DNA of 64,000 bases, from assembly GCA_003013855.2 (NCBI GenBank), contig ML058408.1, positions 1,054,001 to 1,118,000 of the forward strand, written 5' to 3'. Positions 1 to 12,274 of the stretch are shown here, piece after piece. The position numbers and the translations under genes were made by a program. The notes below the pieces were generated by a model that saw only the letters and a program-made list of their open reading frames with translations, was not told where the DNA came from and ran no database searches. How positions within the stretch are numbered: position 1 is the stretch's first letter; each line of letters opens with the position of its first letter. The stretch is from Liriodendron chinense (lineage: Eukaryota; Streptophyta; Magnoliopsida; Magnoliales; Magnoliaceae).

Positions 1-43
1 GCAATGGAGGGATTATACTCATTAGCAACAAGAACCCATTGTC

Positions 44-454
44 TTGGAAGGGGCTCCTCCAGTCGAGCCAGTCATATTGCAAGGGGCAGGTTCTGGAGGC
101 ATATCAATTACACCACAACAGCTGGGCCAAATGAAGAAACCCTCTGCCATATCAAGAGGACCAGTATTCATTCCATGGGAACCTCCTACTCCAGGAACGG
201 TCAATTCAGGACCACGACCTTATGTGATCTATGAAGACAAGCCTCGATATTATCCCTTCAGCATAGGCAACAACATAGTCCTCAAGGCAAAAGCTCCATA
301 TGAGGAAGATCTGGTACCCGCACCAGCACCGTTGCAAGAACCAGTGGTCCTGGAAAGCAAAGGAGAGGGCACCCCATTATCCAACCCACTGGAAAAATCA
401 GTGGGCAAAAGGGGCTTAGGCGGCACCGAGGGGGTCGTCCGTCCTCCCACTTAG
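44..454 (+). other. Unidentified proline-rich ORF, probably a retroelement coding remnant
   Basis: An open frame of 136 codons that I do not recognise. It is rich in proline and glycine, has the local motif YVIYEDKPRYYPFSIGNNIV near its middle, and has no clear zinc knuckle, protease or polymerase motif. It lies directly upstream of tandem repeats and an LTR that look like the 3' untranslated part of a Tat-type Ty3/gypsy element, so a leftover of that element's polyprotein is the likeliest origin. This is inference from position. The frame may start before the window. A host gene fragment cannot be excluded. Confidence 0.3.
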
Positions 455-793
455 TTGAAACAACATCTCACCCTCTCTCCTTGGGAAGAACTCCCACTTG
501 GGAAGAGTAGTTGCAAGTGAATCTTGTACCTCCATGTCAGAATGAAGTGATGGAAGAGAAGGATGAGAAAAAGAGAAAGGAATCTACCAAAATCTCATTT
601 TGAGAGAAATTGGGGAGAAATTGGCTTGATGATGTGGAAAAGGCTCCATGAGATTTTCAAGAAAAAGAAAAAAGAATTGACTTGGTCAAATAATGATCTC
701 AACCATCCAAAGTCATGGCCTGATGATCTGAATCATTTACAGAAGACACCAAGAATTTCCAACCTTGATCACTGCCTACTTCCCATCCCTAGT
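455..793. other. Purine-rich stretch, no gene recognised
   Basis: A short region rich in GAAAAG and AAAGAA tracts between the ORF above and the tandem repeats. A short plus-strand frame (from 563) is interrupted and resembles nothing I know. It is probably untranslated or decayed retroelement sequence. Confidence 0.3.
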
Positions 794-1900
794 GGTCTGA
801 AGACCTTAAACTACGTCGGGAACAACATCCCGAGAGACTTTTTAATAAAAATCGGCATCGATCCCAACCGTTCGGGCCAAGATCTGATAACCTAGATCAT
901 TTAAAAAATCTTTAAAAAAAAATGTGTCACCCTATTCTGTACATAAAATCTGGTCCGAAGACCTTAAACTACATCGGGTACAAAATCTCGAGAGACTTTT
1001 TAATAAAAACCGGCATTGATCCCAACCGCTCGAGCCAAGATCTGATGACTTGGATCATTTCAAAAAATCTCAAAAAAAAAAGTGTCACCCTATTCTGTAC
1101 ATAAAATCTGGTCCGAAGACCTTAAACTACGTCGAGAACAACATCCCGAAAGACTTTTTAATAAAAACCAGCATCAATCCCAACTGCTCGAGCCAAGATC
1201 TAATGACCTGGATCATTTCAAAAAATCTCAAAAAAAATGTGTCACCCTATTCTCTGCATAAAATCTGGTCTGAAGACCTTAAACTACGTTAGGAACAACA
1301 TCCCAAGAGACTTTTTAATAAAAACCAGCGTTGAACTCGACCACTTGGGCCAAGATCTGATGACTCGGATCTTTTATAAAAAAACACAAAAATATACATT
1401 TCCATGCCTCGCTTGTACATAAAATTTGGTCTGAAAACCTTAAACTACACTGGGATTAATTTCTCGGGGGACTTTTCCTGCTTTCAACCAAAAATCGGCA
1501 TCAACCTCGACCGCTTGGCTCAAGGTTCTATAATCCAGATATTTTCAAAAAAATCATGAAAAGAATAAATTTTCAGCATGTACATAATTTTTTGTCCGAA
1601 GACCTTAAACTACACTGGGATTAATTTCTCGAGGGACTTTTCTTACTTTCAACCAAAAACCGGCATCGACCTCGACCGCTCAGATCAAGGTTCGATAACC
1701 CGGATCATTTCAAAAATACCAAAAAGATTTTAAGCTTTCCATAAAAACTGGTATCAACCTTGATTGCCCGAGTTGAAGTCTAGAACTTTTTCAAAACAAA
1801 AGAAAAAACAACAACAAAATTCACCATCAATTTTTAACTGCGCAAATCTATCCCCAGCGGTCCGAAGACCTAAAACTACACGGGGATTAACTTCTCGGGG
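794..1900. repeat. Tandem repeat array, unit about 158 bp
   Basis: The block GGTCCGAAGACCTTAAACTA recurs with small changes at about 794, 952, 1110, 1267, 1428, 1593 and 1859. The first intervals are 158, 158, 157, 161 and 165 bp; the last interval holds one degraded unit and a partial one. Within each unit the order is the same: the GAAGACCTTAAACTA block, a GGGACTTTT-like stretch, ACCGGCATCGA, a CGAGCCAAGATCTGATGAC-like block, then an A-rich run. Tandem arrays between pol and the 3' LTR are known in Tat/Ogre-type plant Ty3 elements, which fits the LTR downstream. Later units are more diverged than the first four. Confidence 0.9.
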
Positions 1901-3510
1901 GCTTTCTTTCCCAACCTGTCCTGAACATGGCTAACACTTGATTGTACGGGTGTTCGAAATCTTCTAAACAAGTAAGGGCTGAGGCGGGTAGAACCTCGCG
2001 ACCCTGTTCGTGTTGAACGCACCATGATAGACAACCTTGATTTGGAAGTCGCTGTTGAATCTAACAGATGTTCCCTGTTCCTAAAACTCATGAAAGGGAT
2101 TAAGGCAGTTGGGAGGTGAAGCGCACCCTCACGGAATTGTGAGCAGCATAAGACCCCAAACTGGATTAACAAAGGGAAATGTGAGGATGTGGCTCATTTT
2201 GTGGTGGAAGGAATCCGTCGGACGATACTTGATCTATGTGCATTGCACATGAGGAACAAGGCAACTTTGTGGGTGTGTTAACTGAAAACCCTCAAAATCT
2301 CCTCATCCGAAGATGTAAAACTATGGCACTTAACTGTGTGAGATTCGTCTTGCTCGCTAACGTAAAGTGGATCGGTTGCCTTACCAGCAGTAGAAGTTGG
2401 AAATGGATGAAAATTCCATACCTTTTCCTGCATTTTAGAAAAATAAAAAAACACCAAAACATTGCAAAATCATCTTTCAAAAATCACAAAATATTTCCCT
2501 TGTTTTCAATAAACACCGATCTTTACTCGGACCAAATATTTTCAAAATCACAAAAATATTTCCTTTGTTTTCAATAACCAATCTCCATCCTGACTACTCA
2601 GATAAAGATTCAGACCAAATATTTGCAAAAAATTACAAAAATTGTCACTATCTCCAGCACAGCACTTCAGGAATCTTGAACTCCAGTCACTTATTTCACA
2701 GTTTGGGATGATGGATCCGATCGCCCGTAAATTGGAATCTTGACAAAAACTGGCAACCAAACACCATCCCAATCACACCCATTCCCCAGAAGAGCATCTT
2801 GAGGTTACAACTAACAACTTTATCCATCCCCACCAGCAAAGAAACAGCATCTTGGGATGATGGACCTGATCGACCACAGGTCGGGATCTTGACCAACCCG
2901 CAAACAAACATCCACGTTGAAAAGAAAATCTCCAGGGAAGCATAACCCTACAAGCAATAAGCTCAAAGTTCTCTGCATCCCCAACAAAAGCAAAATCATC
3001 AAACTGAAAGAGAATGAGCCAAACCATGCATCCATCATCAAATATGCATCCCCATGCATCAGCATCCATCGCATCGATCATCATGTTTACCTGCTTTCAA
3101 AATAAAAGTTGGTTAGCCAAAGACACCACAGGCATCCATGGTGGAGGCACGTGCAAGCCAGATTTCCTTTTCAAAAAAGATAAAAATATTATATATATTC
3201 CTATTTGTAAATAAAAACCCCATGGAGACTCCCCAGAGTGGGTATCTTTTCAAAATCCAAAAACATTTTCCCAGTAGAGCATTCGGCCTCCAAAACACCA
3301 AGAGATCTTCCATATCTCTGGGTAGGAGCCGACGCAAAAATCAAAATAAGATCTGATGTCTCGCGGTTTCCCTAGAGACCATCGAATCCAATGCACTCAA
3401 AGTACAGTCGAACTGAACTCAAGTGTCAGTGCGGTCGTACCAAATGCCAAGATACGAAAAGATGAAAGCCAAAAGGTTCGGTCAAAGAAACCGTCTGAAT
3501 GTTGGAAATG
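1901..3510. other. AT-rich non-coding region of the Tat-like element
   Basis: No credible gene. It holds minor internal duplications. A block with TTTGTTTTCAATAA plus CACAAAATATTT occurs at about 2480-2515 and again at 2555-2580. A GGGATGATGGA-GATCG block occurs at about 2704 and 2853. ORFs here are short, overlap on both strands and look random. It is best read as more 3' untranslated retroelement sequence between the two tandem-repeat zones. Confidence 0.5.
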
Positions 3511-4416
3511 ATGAATTGTAACCCAAGTATCAAAACCAGCAGATTTGGTGGAAAAAGTTCACCCGCACATACCTAGGCGTGGATGCCTAAAGTACCTTGA
3601 CTGAGTCCAAGTCGGCGTAATGGATCTCCCGTAAGACTACATGGACGCAGGCAGCTAACCACTTTGACAGTCAAGCAAAACAAGTACTCCTGGATTGATC
3701 TGGGAAAGCATCGAACAATCAATCACAGGGTCGGTAACCTCATAAGACTATGACGGACGCAGAGGCTCTATTGCACCTTTTCGATGTTAGTACCGATCGA
3801 AAACGGAAAGGTTGCGATAGGGTACCTAAGTTGCAGCTCATGCAGGGACAATCGCAACGTTTTCTCCAAACTCTCACGGTATGTGTGAGTTATCAATTTC
3901 CAGACAATCAACTGACTCAAATACAAAGGCAAGCAAAGATTCCAAACCACAATCTAGGAAAGAATGAATTGCAACCCAAGCATCAAAACGAGCAGATTGT
4001 GTGGAAAAAGTTCACCCGCACATACCTAGGCGTGGATGCCTAAAGTACCTTGACTGAGTCCAAGTCGGCGTAGTGATCTCCCGTAAGACTACATGGACAC
4101 AGGGCAGCTAACCACTTTGATAGTCAAGCGAAACAAGTACTCCTGGAGTGATCCGGGAAAGCATCGAACAATCAATCACAGGGTCGGTAACCTCTTAAGA
4201 CTATGACGGACGCAGAGGCTCTACTGCACCTTTTCGATGTTAATACCGATCAGAAACAGAAGGGTTGTGATTGGGTACCCAGGTTGCAGCTCATGCAGGG
4301 ACAATCGTAACGTTTTCTCCAAACTCTTGCGGTATGTGCGAGTGATCAATTTTCAGACAATCAACTAACTCAGATACAAAGGTAAGCAAAGATTTCAGAC
4401 CACGATCTATGAATGA
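3511..4416. repeat. Direct tandem duplication, unit 453 bp, two copies
   Basis: Copy one runs from about 3511 to 3963 and copy two from 3964 to about 4416. Landmarks agree on the period: ATGAATTG at 3511 and 3964, and TGACGGACGCAGAGGCTC at 3751 and 4204. The copies differ by scattered substitutions and small indels, so the duplication is not very recent. A short ORF inside copy one (3750-4043) is not preserved in copy two and is not a gene. Confidence 0.93.
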
Positions 4417-4511
4417 CTGGGGCAGAAGTGGGGTGTCCACTCTCTTTGACATTCGTTGCATGCAACCTCTGCCAAAGAGGGCATTTGAAGACACCCCACC
4501 TTCGGCTACAA

Positions 4512-5861
4512 TGTTGGTAGAGATAGCTGAATGAATGGAGGACCATACCCCCAAATCCCATGACCAAACCGCGCCAAACTCACCCTTGTAAGCCCCAATC
4601 CATAGCCCAGCTCAAGCCTGAACCCAGACAACTCACCCCTAAACATCAGCCTAAAAAAATCCCCCATAAGAAAAACCGGTCAAAAAATCCCAAAAAAGTC
4701 AAACTTGGTGAGTCAACCCGCTAAGTCAAATCACTGAGTCAACTCACTGGGTCAGTCCAATCCATGCACCCAGTCAACTCACCGTGTCAAACCATCTTTC
4801 AAACCCAATCAACTCACCTGGTTCCGAGCCACAGCTTCCGAGCAGGTCCGGACCTCGAACCTCAGGCCTTTCTGCTTCAGGTTCGGGGGCCGTACACTCC
4901 GAAGCTGAAGCAGCGCAACCATATGGGCAACCCCCAGGTGCCGCCCAAACATATTTACGGAAGATGCCACTGCTCGCAGCTATAATACCCCTTCTCCCCT
5001 TCACATTCAGCATCCCTTAACTCCCAGAGAAATCTCATTAGCTCCGAGTCCATCTCCATCCCTTTAGCCCATTCCTCTACCAAAGAGAGCCCGAGTGAGA
5101 AGAGCCTAGCCCTGGTCCAGCCCAGCCTAACCTTGGTCCAAGCCTCCCAAGCTATCCAAGTCTTGATCTAGCCACACGAAGCAAACCCTTGCGACACCTC
5201 AGTCCATCCAGCTACTCTCTACTAGCATCATCTCATTCGCATCTAGTTAAGTGTAACATTTACTTTTCTTCCAACCCCCTTGCTTATCATATCACTGTCG
5301 ACACCTTGATTATTCAAACACACAGCATACATCCCGCATAAAGCACCTGTCAGTTCGAGCGTATGCTTTGGGCTTGCCTGTTAATGGAAACCTTCCCATC
5401 AGAAACTCTTACTATTCAGACCTGCATTCATGCATCATATCATTCATGAGAATATACGGGGATTAAATCAAACTTTCAAGTGCTAGTTCGATTCTGTGAA
5501 GTAGAGACCGTACTTCGGTACGGGCAGTGTGGGGTGCTTAACATCTTCCCACCCTGTAACTGTGATCCCTTACCTCGAATCTCTGGCTGCAGATCAAAAT
5601 GAGTCATTTTAGAGGAAGGAACCTTCGGATTCTCTTCTCTAACATTTCTACAAGGTCTAGCCAACTGTAGATTAGAAGTAACTAGCTAGTGGCGGCTCTG
5701 GTCTTATACGAACTCATACAAACATACCCAGTTTAACACAACAATCGATAAAAAGCCCTCGAGAATGAGGCGAGCCAGTGGCACAAACGGCGATTCGCGC
5801 GCACCCCCCCTTTTTCGAAAGGAGGGGAACATTCGGGAGCGCGGAGAGGCAAGCGTCCACA
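4512..5861 (+). mobile_element. Probable LTR of a Tat-type Ty3/gypsy element (approximate ends)
   Basis: The segment begins with TGTTGG after a purine-rich stretch and has a TATA box at 4981. It contains the stretch GCAGTGTGGGGTGCTTAACA and then CTAGTGGCGGCTCTGG, both of the style seen near the U5 end of Tat/Ogre LTRs. It ends in a GC-rich block finishing GCGTCCACA. Repeats of the type carried in the 3' untranslated region of such elements lie just upstream, so this is read as the 3' LTR. No second copy in the window confirms the borders, which may be wrong by 100 bp or more. The small ORFs inside (4774-5020, 5476-5664, 5765-5971) are not regarded as genes. Confidence 0.5.
4981..4987 (+). promoter_or_regulatory. 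TATA-like box of the LTR
   Basis: TATAATA followed by a C-rich stretch about 470 bp into the proposed LTR, where a U3/R boundary would be expected. Assigned by position and sequence only. Confidence 0.4.
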
Positions 5862-5983
5862 CTTTCTTATTCTACGTAGGTGTTGAAAGGGAAAGGGTTC
5901 AGGAGTTCTCCCTCTCTTTTTGTCCCCCGATTCATTTCGGACGCGGCTTTCATGGAGATCTAATGAGGTGAGTCAATACCTGA

Positions 5984-6405
5984 CTGTGGGGCCAACATTG
6001 ATGTATGTCTTATATTCCTGCCATTCATCCATTTTGCCAAATCATTTTAGGGTGTGAGCATAAAAATGCAACAGATCCAAATCTCATGTGGACGACACTA
6101 AAGGAAACAATGGTAACTGACCACTGAAAACTTCTTAGAACACAAAAGTTTTGAATCAAATTGATATTTGTGTGGCACATTCATCAAGGTCTTTGTGACC
6201 TTATAACCAGGTTGGATGCAGATAAACATTTCAATGGTTCCAAAAAAGAATTTAATGGTGGTCATCCAATTACCAGTATTTCCAGTAGTGTGGTCCACCA
6301 GAGATTTGGATCTAATGCATTTTTGGGTTAATATCATAAAATGATCTAGAAAAATGGATGAATGGCATGGATAGGAGATTACACACATCAAGGTGGGCCC
6401 CACAG
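5984..6405. mobile_element. Foldback MITE-like element, near full-length inverted repeat
   Basis: The left end starts CTGTGGGG and the right end finishes CCCCACAG. The left arm (5984 to about 6150) matches the reverse complement of the right arm (about 6240-6405) over roughly 160 bp. Shared blocks include AGATCCAAATCT, CATTCATCCATTTT and a CACTA-GGAAA-TGGTAA block. A short unpaired centre remains. There is no coding capacity. This is the structure of a non-autonomous DNA transposon with long terminal inverted repeats. I could not identify a convincing target-site duplication, so the superfamily is open. Confidence 0.8.
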
Positions 6406-6840
6406 CAGCAGTCTATTATTAAACCCTTGGACTTGAGGGATTGAGGGGGTTGCCTTGCCCCAACCAAACTCTAAAAAGAGTGGCGAGAATCCGAGATTAG
6501 CTTCACCTAAACGACTAAGTACACTTTTTTTCTTGTACTTTGTCAAGATCCACCGAAGCTCAGAAAGAGAGGCGATGAAAAAAAAAAGATTATTTATTTA
6601 TTCTAAAAAATGAGCCCTTATTTTATAAATAGATTATATATTAAAGCTCTAATTTTAAATTTTATTTTTTTAGAAATTTGTCAAAAAACTTTTAAAAAAT
6701 AAGTGGTGAAGAGGTCACTTTTTCTTAGAGTTTATTTGGCATTAGCGAATAGAGAATTTTGGTTAATTTTTAGGCAAGTTTGTCCTTAAACTTTTTAAGT
6801 ATTTCCCATCTTGTCCTCTCTTCTCTTTACTATCTCTCTA
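6406..6840. other. AT-rich spacer, nothing recognised
   Basis: Mostly A/T-rich sequence (notably 6560-6720) with no ORF or repeat of note between the MITE and the minisatellite. Confidence 0.4.
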
Positions 6841-7610
6841 AGGTGGACCCACATGAATACATGATGAGCAATCCACATTGAAGGTGGGGTTCCACATGAT
6901 GAATGATCCACATCAAGGTAGGCCCATATAATGCACGATCACATCAAAGGTGGGCCCCACATGATGGATGCCCTACAACAAAGTGTGGCTTCACATGATA
7001 GATGACCCACCTTAAAGGTGGGACCCACATGATGGACGGTGGACATTGAAGGTGGGCCACATGATAGAAGGTTGACATCAAAGGTAGGGCCCACATGATG
7101 AAGGACCCATATTGAAGGTTGGGCCCCAAATGATGGATGATTCACAACAAAGGTGGGACCCATATGATGGATGGTGAACACCAAAAGGTGGGTCCTATAT
7201 GATAGATGGCCCATATCAAAATGTGGCCCCATATACTGGATAGCCCACATCAAGGTGGGCCCACATAATGGACAATTCACATTAAAGGTGGGCCCCACAT
7301 GATGGATGACCCACATCAAAGTGTAGCCCAACTTGATGGACCATCCATGTTAAGTGGGTCACTTGATGGATGATCCACATCAAAGGTAGGACCCACATAA
7401 TGGATGATGGACATCAGAAGTGGCCCCACGTGATGGATGGTTGGCACAAAGGTGGGCCCACATGATGAACGACCCATACTGAAGGTGGGCCCCACATAAT
7501 GAATGGTCCACATAAAGGTGGCCCACATAATGGATGGAGTGGGCCACACATGATGGATGGACCATATCAAAGTGTGCCCCCCATGTCGGACAATCCACAT
7601 CAAGTGGGCC
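6841..7610. repeat. Minisatellite, unit about 35 bp, about 22 copies
   Basis: The words CACATCAAAGGTGGGCCCCA and CATGATGGATGACC recur throughout with substitutions and 1-3 bp indels, giving about 770 bp of tandem sequence. The array stays partly open in several minus-strand frames. That yields repetitive peptides (GPTLM, HHVGPTF and similar) which are a by-product of the repeat and not proteins. The core resembles the last 22 bp of the neighbouring MITE. Confidence 0.92.
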
Positions 7611-9358
7611 TGTAACGCCCTAAAATTCAAAGGTTGAGTATGTCCTCGATCTCCAAATTCCCAGATGTTAACTTATAATGTGGAAGTGTAGTTTAATAAA
7701 GAACTCAAATGGCATCAAACCAATCATGAAGAATTAACGAAACAGTGTATATAAAGTCTGAAAATAAGGTGGTGCCACAACAAGCATAGTAACATCCTTA
7801 CAATCATCCAAAACAACCACAGAGTCCACATAGCTAGTGTAATGCCTTAAATTTCAGGGGTCGAGTACGAGCTCGATCCCCAATATTTCAGGTGTTACTT
7901 ATGCATATGTGGAAATGTGTATTCAGAATTATAGTCCATGTGGCATCATAACACAATTAAGGGTTGGACTAAGTAGTAAAATATAGACAGAATTTAAAAT
8001 ATGTAAACTAATATTCAAAATATACAATTGTTTCAACCCATCAAGGGATCCACAGCTAGTAGCCCCAATATGTGTCCAAAATATACATCACAAGTGTAAG
8101 TATCAATCGAGCCCACGACTCCAAAAGATAAAAAAGATGGGTGGCAAGACGCCCCACTAGGTATGCCCATCTGAATATTGGGAATATGAATTGTCATCAA
8201 GCAAGTCCTCATACTCCTCCTCTATCGCATCTTCCTCGAGGGTTCTTGCTTCGATAGGATAGTTTGGTTGGTGTTTTAAAACATCATCCCAGGTGGGAGT
8301 GAGTAATCAACTCAGTGGTTCCATTATTCCTAAGTTACATATGTTATCAATCGCAATCAAGCATAGGTAATGATAGAATACAAAACAATGAAGTTCCTAA
8401 TCTAGTTACTTAAACGCATGAATTGTATGATGTGCAGATGCAATCTGTCAATATTCCAGCAAATACCGATGTGGCTCATCACCAGCATCACTCACACACA
8501 ATATGCAAGCCATGATGATGTATATACATGATTAGCTGAGTATTTTTTCATGCATTTTCAATCAACAGGTTGGCGAAGGTAAAGTACCACCATATATCAC
8601 CAATTTAACCAATCACGTGGTTCGTAGCGGCCATAGTGACTCCTCACCCATGACCATTGATCTATTTTATGGCTCGTCACCCAAAGATACACGATAAGCG
8701 AAGGCTTGTCAGGAGACGCACAATCAAGACGGAAGGGGCTCGTCACCTGATCTTAATACAACAAAATTTTACCAGCAGAAAACCTTTATAAAGTTGATTA
8801 AAATCTTTTAAATGCAGGGCTTTGTGGTAACAAAAACTTAATGATTCATAATCTAATAGATCTAGCCATCGGGTAAGTTTTGTGGTAAACCTAGTGGATA
8901 CCAAGTTGGCCTATGTAAGAATTAATGAACCGTGATGGACATACTTAGCATCACCCAGTTTTAGTGGCTATGTAACGATCTCATAAAGTGAGCTGAAGCC
9001 GCCCTCTCAAGATCACCACTCTTACACGTTCTCAAGTTTAAGGATCTAGTAACCTTTTATGCACCATCAAGTCCATGATCAAACGATTATAATTTAGACA
9101 AATGGTATACCAAACTATGACTCGAACCTCGATCCTTCTAATGTAAGTGTCCAAAAGGCCCACACTACTATCATGTATCCATGATGTGAACGTTGGGATC
9201 ATGCCCATGAGGCCTTTTTCAGGCTTCTACTCATGTGCTCTTATGGTTAAACTATGAAAATATGAAATGTTTGACTTAGAGTCACCACTAGTTAGTTATC
9301 TTAGAATTTCACAGTTGTTCTGCAGTCAACTAGATATTACAAAATTTTAAAAATCAAT
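7611..9358 (+). mobile_element. LTR-like non-coding sequence with two TGTAAYGCC starts
   Basis: TGTAACGCCC at 7611 and TGTAATGCC at 7848 each begin a similar block (an AAATTCA-GGTCGAGTA-like stretch, then a GTGTTACTTATG-like stretch, then a GTGGAAATGTG-like stretch). The first is a roughly 237-bp partial copy followed by a longer one. Starts of this type are common for LTRs of plant chromoviruses such as Tekay/Del. No ORF, primer-binding site or far end was found, so the family and right border are uncertain. The region from about 8100 to 9358 is non-coding with nothing recognisable. Confidence 0.35.
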
Positions 9359-10450
9359 TGTTAGTACTTGGTTTTGTTAATGACGTGAGCTTGGGTGTCA
9401 TAAGTCGGTTAAGCCTCTATAGGAAGACATTGAAGATTGAAGACTCAAAGACTTAAAGCATCAAGGCCGAAGACAACAGGTAAAACATGAGTTGCCTTGG
9501 TAAACCTAGTCCTAGACCACCTTTAGTACCAAAACAACATACCTCAAGATGATTCATTCCTAATAGGAAAACCTTGTTTGATCATTCAATGCCCTAGGAA
9601 TTTATTTGAACATTTTCAACTAGGCTTTAGAGGAATTTCAACAACCTTCAGTTCAATAGAAATCGACTAAAACAGGTCAGCAAGCTAAGACAGAAAAATG
9701 AGATAATTCGATCTCACTGAACCAACCTTCGACTGGTTTTGGTGTGACCAAACCTAAACTTTGGTTCAACTTAACCTAAACTTCGATTCGACCTAAGCTC
9801 AAACTTACAATTTTTTTAAATGACCCTGCTTTGATAGTTTTAGTCGAACTAACCTGCACTGCCAATTTTGAAATTTCGTCGAGGGGATACCCTTCGCCAC
9901 ATGCAGAAGCTTAGAGCGAAGCTTAAAACTACAATTAAATCCAGGTGATGATTATGACCATTTTAAAATCCTTTAAAAAACCTCTTGTCTCATTAAACTA
10001 AATTAGCAATTATAAACTAATTAAACAAAAACACTTAGCTTACAAGCTTAAGTGGGTCCAATCACAATGGCTAGCAAATGTAAGTAATTAAACTAACTAG
10101 CCAAAGCATATAAATTATAAAAGATATAACTATCAAGCAACTAATCTATATGCAATTATCTTGACTATAATGGATATATCTATCCAAGAAACTAGTCTAA
10201 AGAGCTGTATAGACAGTATGAAATTCATCATGTTAAGCATATGTCTACAAGCCTAGTGAACATACATCTTGGGTGTGAATCTACCTAACAAGTGCAAAAC
10301 ATTCAAACCACCCTAGCATTCATATAATTCATCAATTGAAAGATAATACATGAATGGAAAAGTGCTCAATTGACAATCACAAACACAAGCATATATAGTG
10401 GTTTGGTTTCCCTACTCCACTCCCAGTTACCGTACTCACCGCTTGAGCAC

Positions 10451-10455
10451 ACTGG
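10451..10455. repeat. Target-site duplication of T1 (left copy)
   Basis: ACTGG here and ACTGG at 35805-35809 flank the T1 LTR ends exactly. Confidence 0.93.
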
Positions 10456-11185
10456 TGTTAACGTCAGATTCTAGTAATGGGTCCCTCCCAAGCTTATGCT
10501 CTTCACGAAGTGAGCTCCCCTCCAAACCTGAAAGCTAAAGAAGAAACTAAGGGTGGCCAGCGCTTGGCCGTTGGCCCTCCGAACCTTAAGTCAGAGATGA
10601 TTTGATAGTAAGATGAAGTGTGAAATGTGGGTTTAGAGATTGTGTACTTTATCATCTGTGGGGCCATCTGCTTATAGAGATTTGGGTGATCCAGCCTATT
10701 ACGCAAGCCATTAAGATCACTACTGATTTCAGGGGATAAGGTGCTTATCTTGTTAAGCCTTAGATTAGGGGATAGCCCAATCACTTTAGACGTCTAGCTG
10801 ATTACATCTCTTGATGGAGATCCCCCGTGGTACGGAACCATGAATAGAAGTGAGCCAAAGCCGGCTTATATGGGTTATTGGTACTATGAGATGAAGAATA
10901 TCCCCGACAAACAAACAACCAGTTAGTAGAAATGTGCACACTCATAGATGGCCTCGTTTAGCGACCAAGAGCAGAGCTGCTTGCACTTGTAGATGGCCTC
11001 GCTTATCGACCAAGAGCAGAGATGCTCACATAACGGGAATGTATGGGCGGTCGTAGGTCTGAGTGATATACAAGACGTGAGCAAGAAGGCTCACTAGTTA
11101 GATGGTTTGGTCGCGACTTCACGGAGAGGCGCTCGCTGGTCATGTCTTTTACACTTCTTCGACGACCAACTTTTATTCTACAATA
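10456..11185 (-). repeat. T1 3' LTR
   Basis: 730 bp. Its right edge follows the polypurine tract; its left edge starts TGTTAACGTCAG (the inverted LTR terminus). It matches 35027-35804 along its length. The inner terminus reads TA instead of the expected CA, a point change. A degenerate repeat of the motif GTAGATGGCCTCG-TT-CGACCAAGAGCA is present in two units at about 10945-11025. Confidence 0.92.
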
Positions 11186-11201
11186 GATGCCCCCCAAGTC
11201 C
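11186..11201 (-). promoter_or_regulatory. T1 polypurine tract
   Basis: On the minus strand GGACTTGGGGGGCATC lies immediately upstream of the 3' LTR, where plus-strand DNA synthesis of the element would be primed. The same tract adjoins the LTRs of T3 and T4. Confidence 0.88.
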
Positions 11202-11438
11202 TTAGCGTTGCGGAGCCAAGCGATCAACTTGTCGGTATATGTAACCACCTATCTTTAGAGGAGAAGTCATACATGATTGAGCATGCATTTATGGGCACCA
11301 TCTTTTCGCAGCTTTTCGACTAAGAGAAATGAAGCGGCGCCCGCCACGCGTCCCAGGAATTAAGGCTCATGCCCGTTCGACTGTCGTGCCGAATGAAGGG
11401 TCGCCACTTGTCACCCAAATCTGAATGAAATGATTGCC

Positions 11439-11450
11439 TATACATATAAG
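11439..11450 (+). promoter_or_regulatory. TATA-like box of the antisense gene in T1
   Basis: TATACATATAAG lies about 145 bp upstream of the antisense ATG (11593), in the shared context GATTGCC-TATA-GAGTCTG. T3 has TATAAATATAC at the matching place (43110). Conservation of a TATA box outside the LTR suggests the antisense gene has its own promoter (inference). Confidence 0.55.
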
Positions 11451-12269
11451 AGTCTGTGGAGATTTCTTCATTTCGAAGTTTGTTGGAGATATTAAAAAAT
11501 TCCCTCTTTCTTCTTCCGTTTGTTTCCTGGCGTAACCTCTTTGCTAAGGTATTCTTTCTTCTCTCCTTCTTTTCTTCTTCTATATTCTTTTTATGGCGGG
11601 GGATTCTGATAATGAGATAGTTCCTCTGGGAGATGATACCACGGATTGTTTTGAATCAAACAATGCGAGGGTGCCAATGGGGAGGTATTTTGCCTCTGGT
11701 TATCCTTCGATAATGACGGAGGAATAACTTTTCGATTTACGGGAAAGATATCAAATTCCTGACTCCATCATTCTCAGATTACCCGAAGCAGGAGAAACCA
11801 CAGATTCTCCACTGCCGGGATGTGTCGCCATATATGAATACTTTTTCCAACTTGGTGTACGTCTCCCCCTCCATCCTTTCATCCGAAATGTTCTCCGCAT
11901 CTACAAGATTGCCCGTGACCAGCTTATAGTAAATAGCTGGAGGGTTGTGTTGAGTGCCTATGTCCTCTGGAAACAAGCGAGGAATAGGGACTTGACCGCT
12001 GATGAGTTTTTGAGGATGTACCAACTGAAAAAGGCCACGTCCAGTAAGGGTTGGTACTATCTCTGCTTCTAGCACCGGGAGAACTTCATCATGGGGAATC
12101 CGACTTCAAACTATCCCCAATGGAGGAGGCAATGGTTTATGTCTCCGATAACTTGGAGTTTGACGTGGGGTCCAACCCCAGAAGACATACGTCAGTCGCT
12201 TCTTCTGCGAAGGTGGGTGAATTTTTACTCCTCTATGAAAATAGAGAGAGTTTCATCTTTATTACTAAG

Positions 12270-12274
12270 CTGGT
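12270..12274. repeat. Target-site duplication of the Athila-like element (left copy)
   Basis: CTGGT here and at 16971-16975 flank the element exactly. Confidence 0.93.

Noticed and set aside
4774..5971. ORFs at 4774-5020, 5476-5664 and 5765-5971 as small genes
   Set aside because: They fall inside the proposed LTR and leader, have no recognisable content and occur on both strands of the same DNA.
6939..7630. Several minus-strand ORFs of 60-130 codons rich in GPTLM and HHVG
   Set aside because: They are translations of the 35-bp minisatellite; the unit length and scattered stops explain them.
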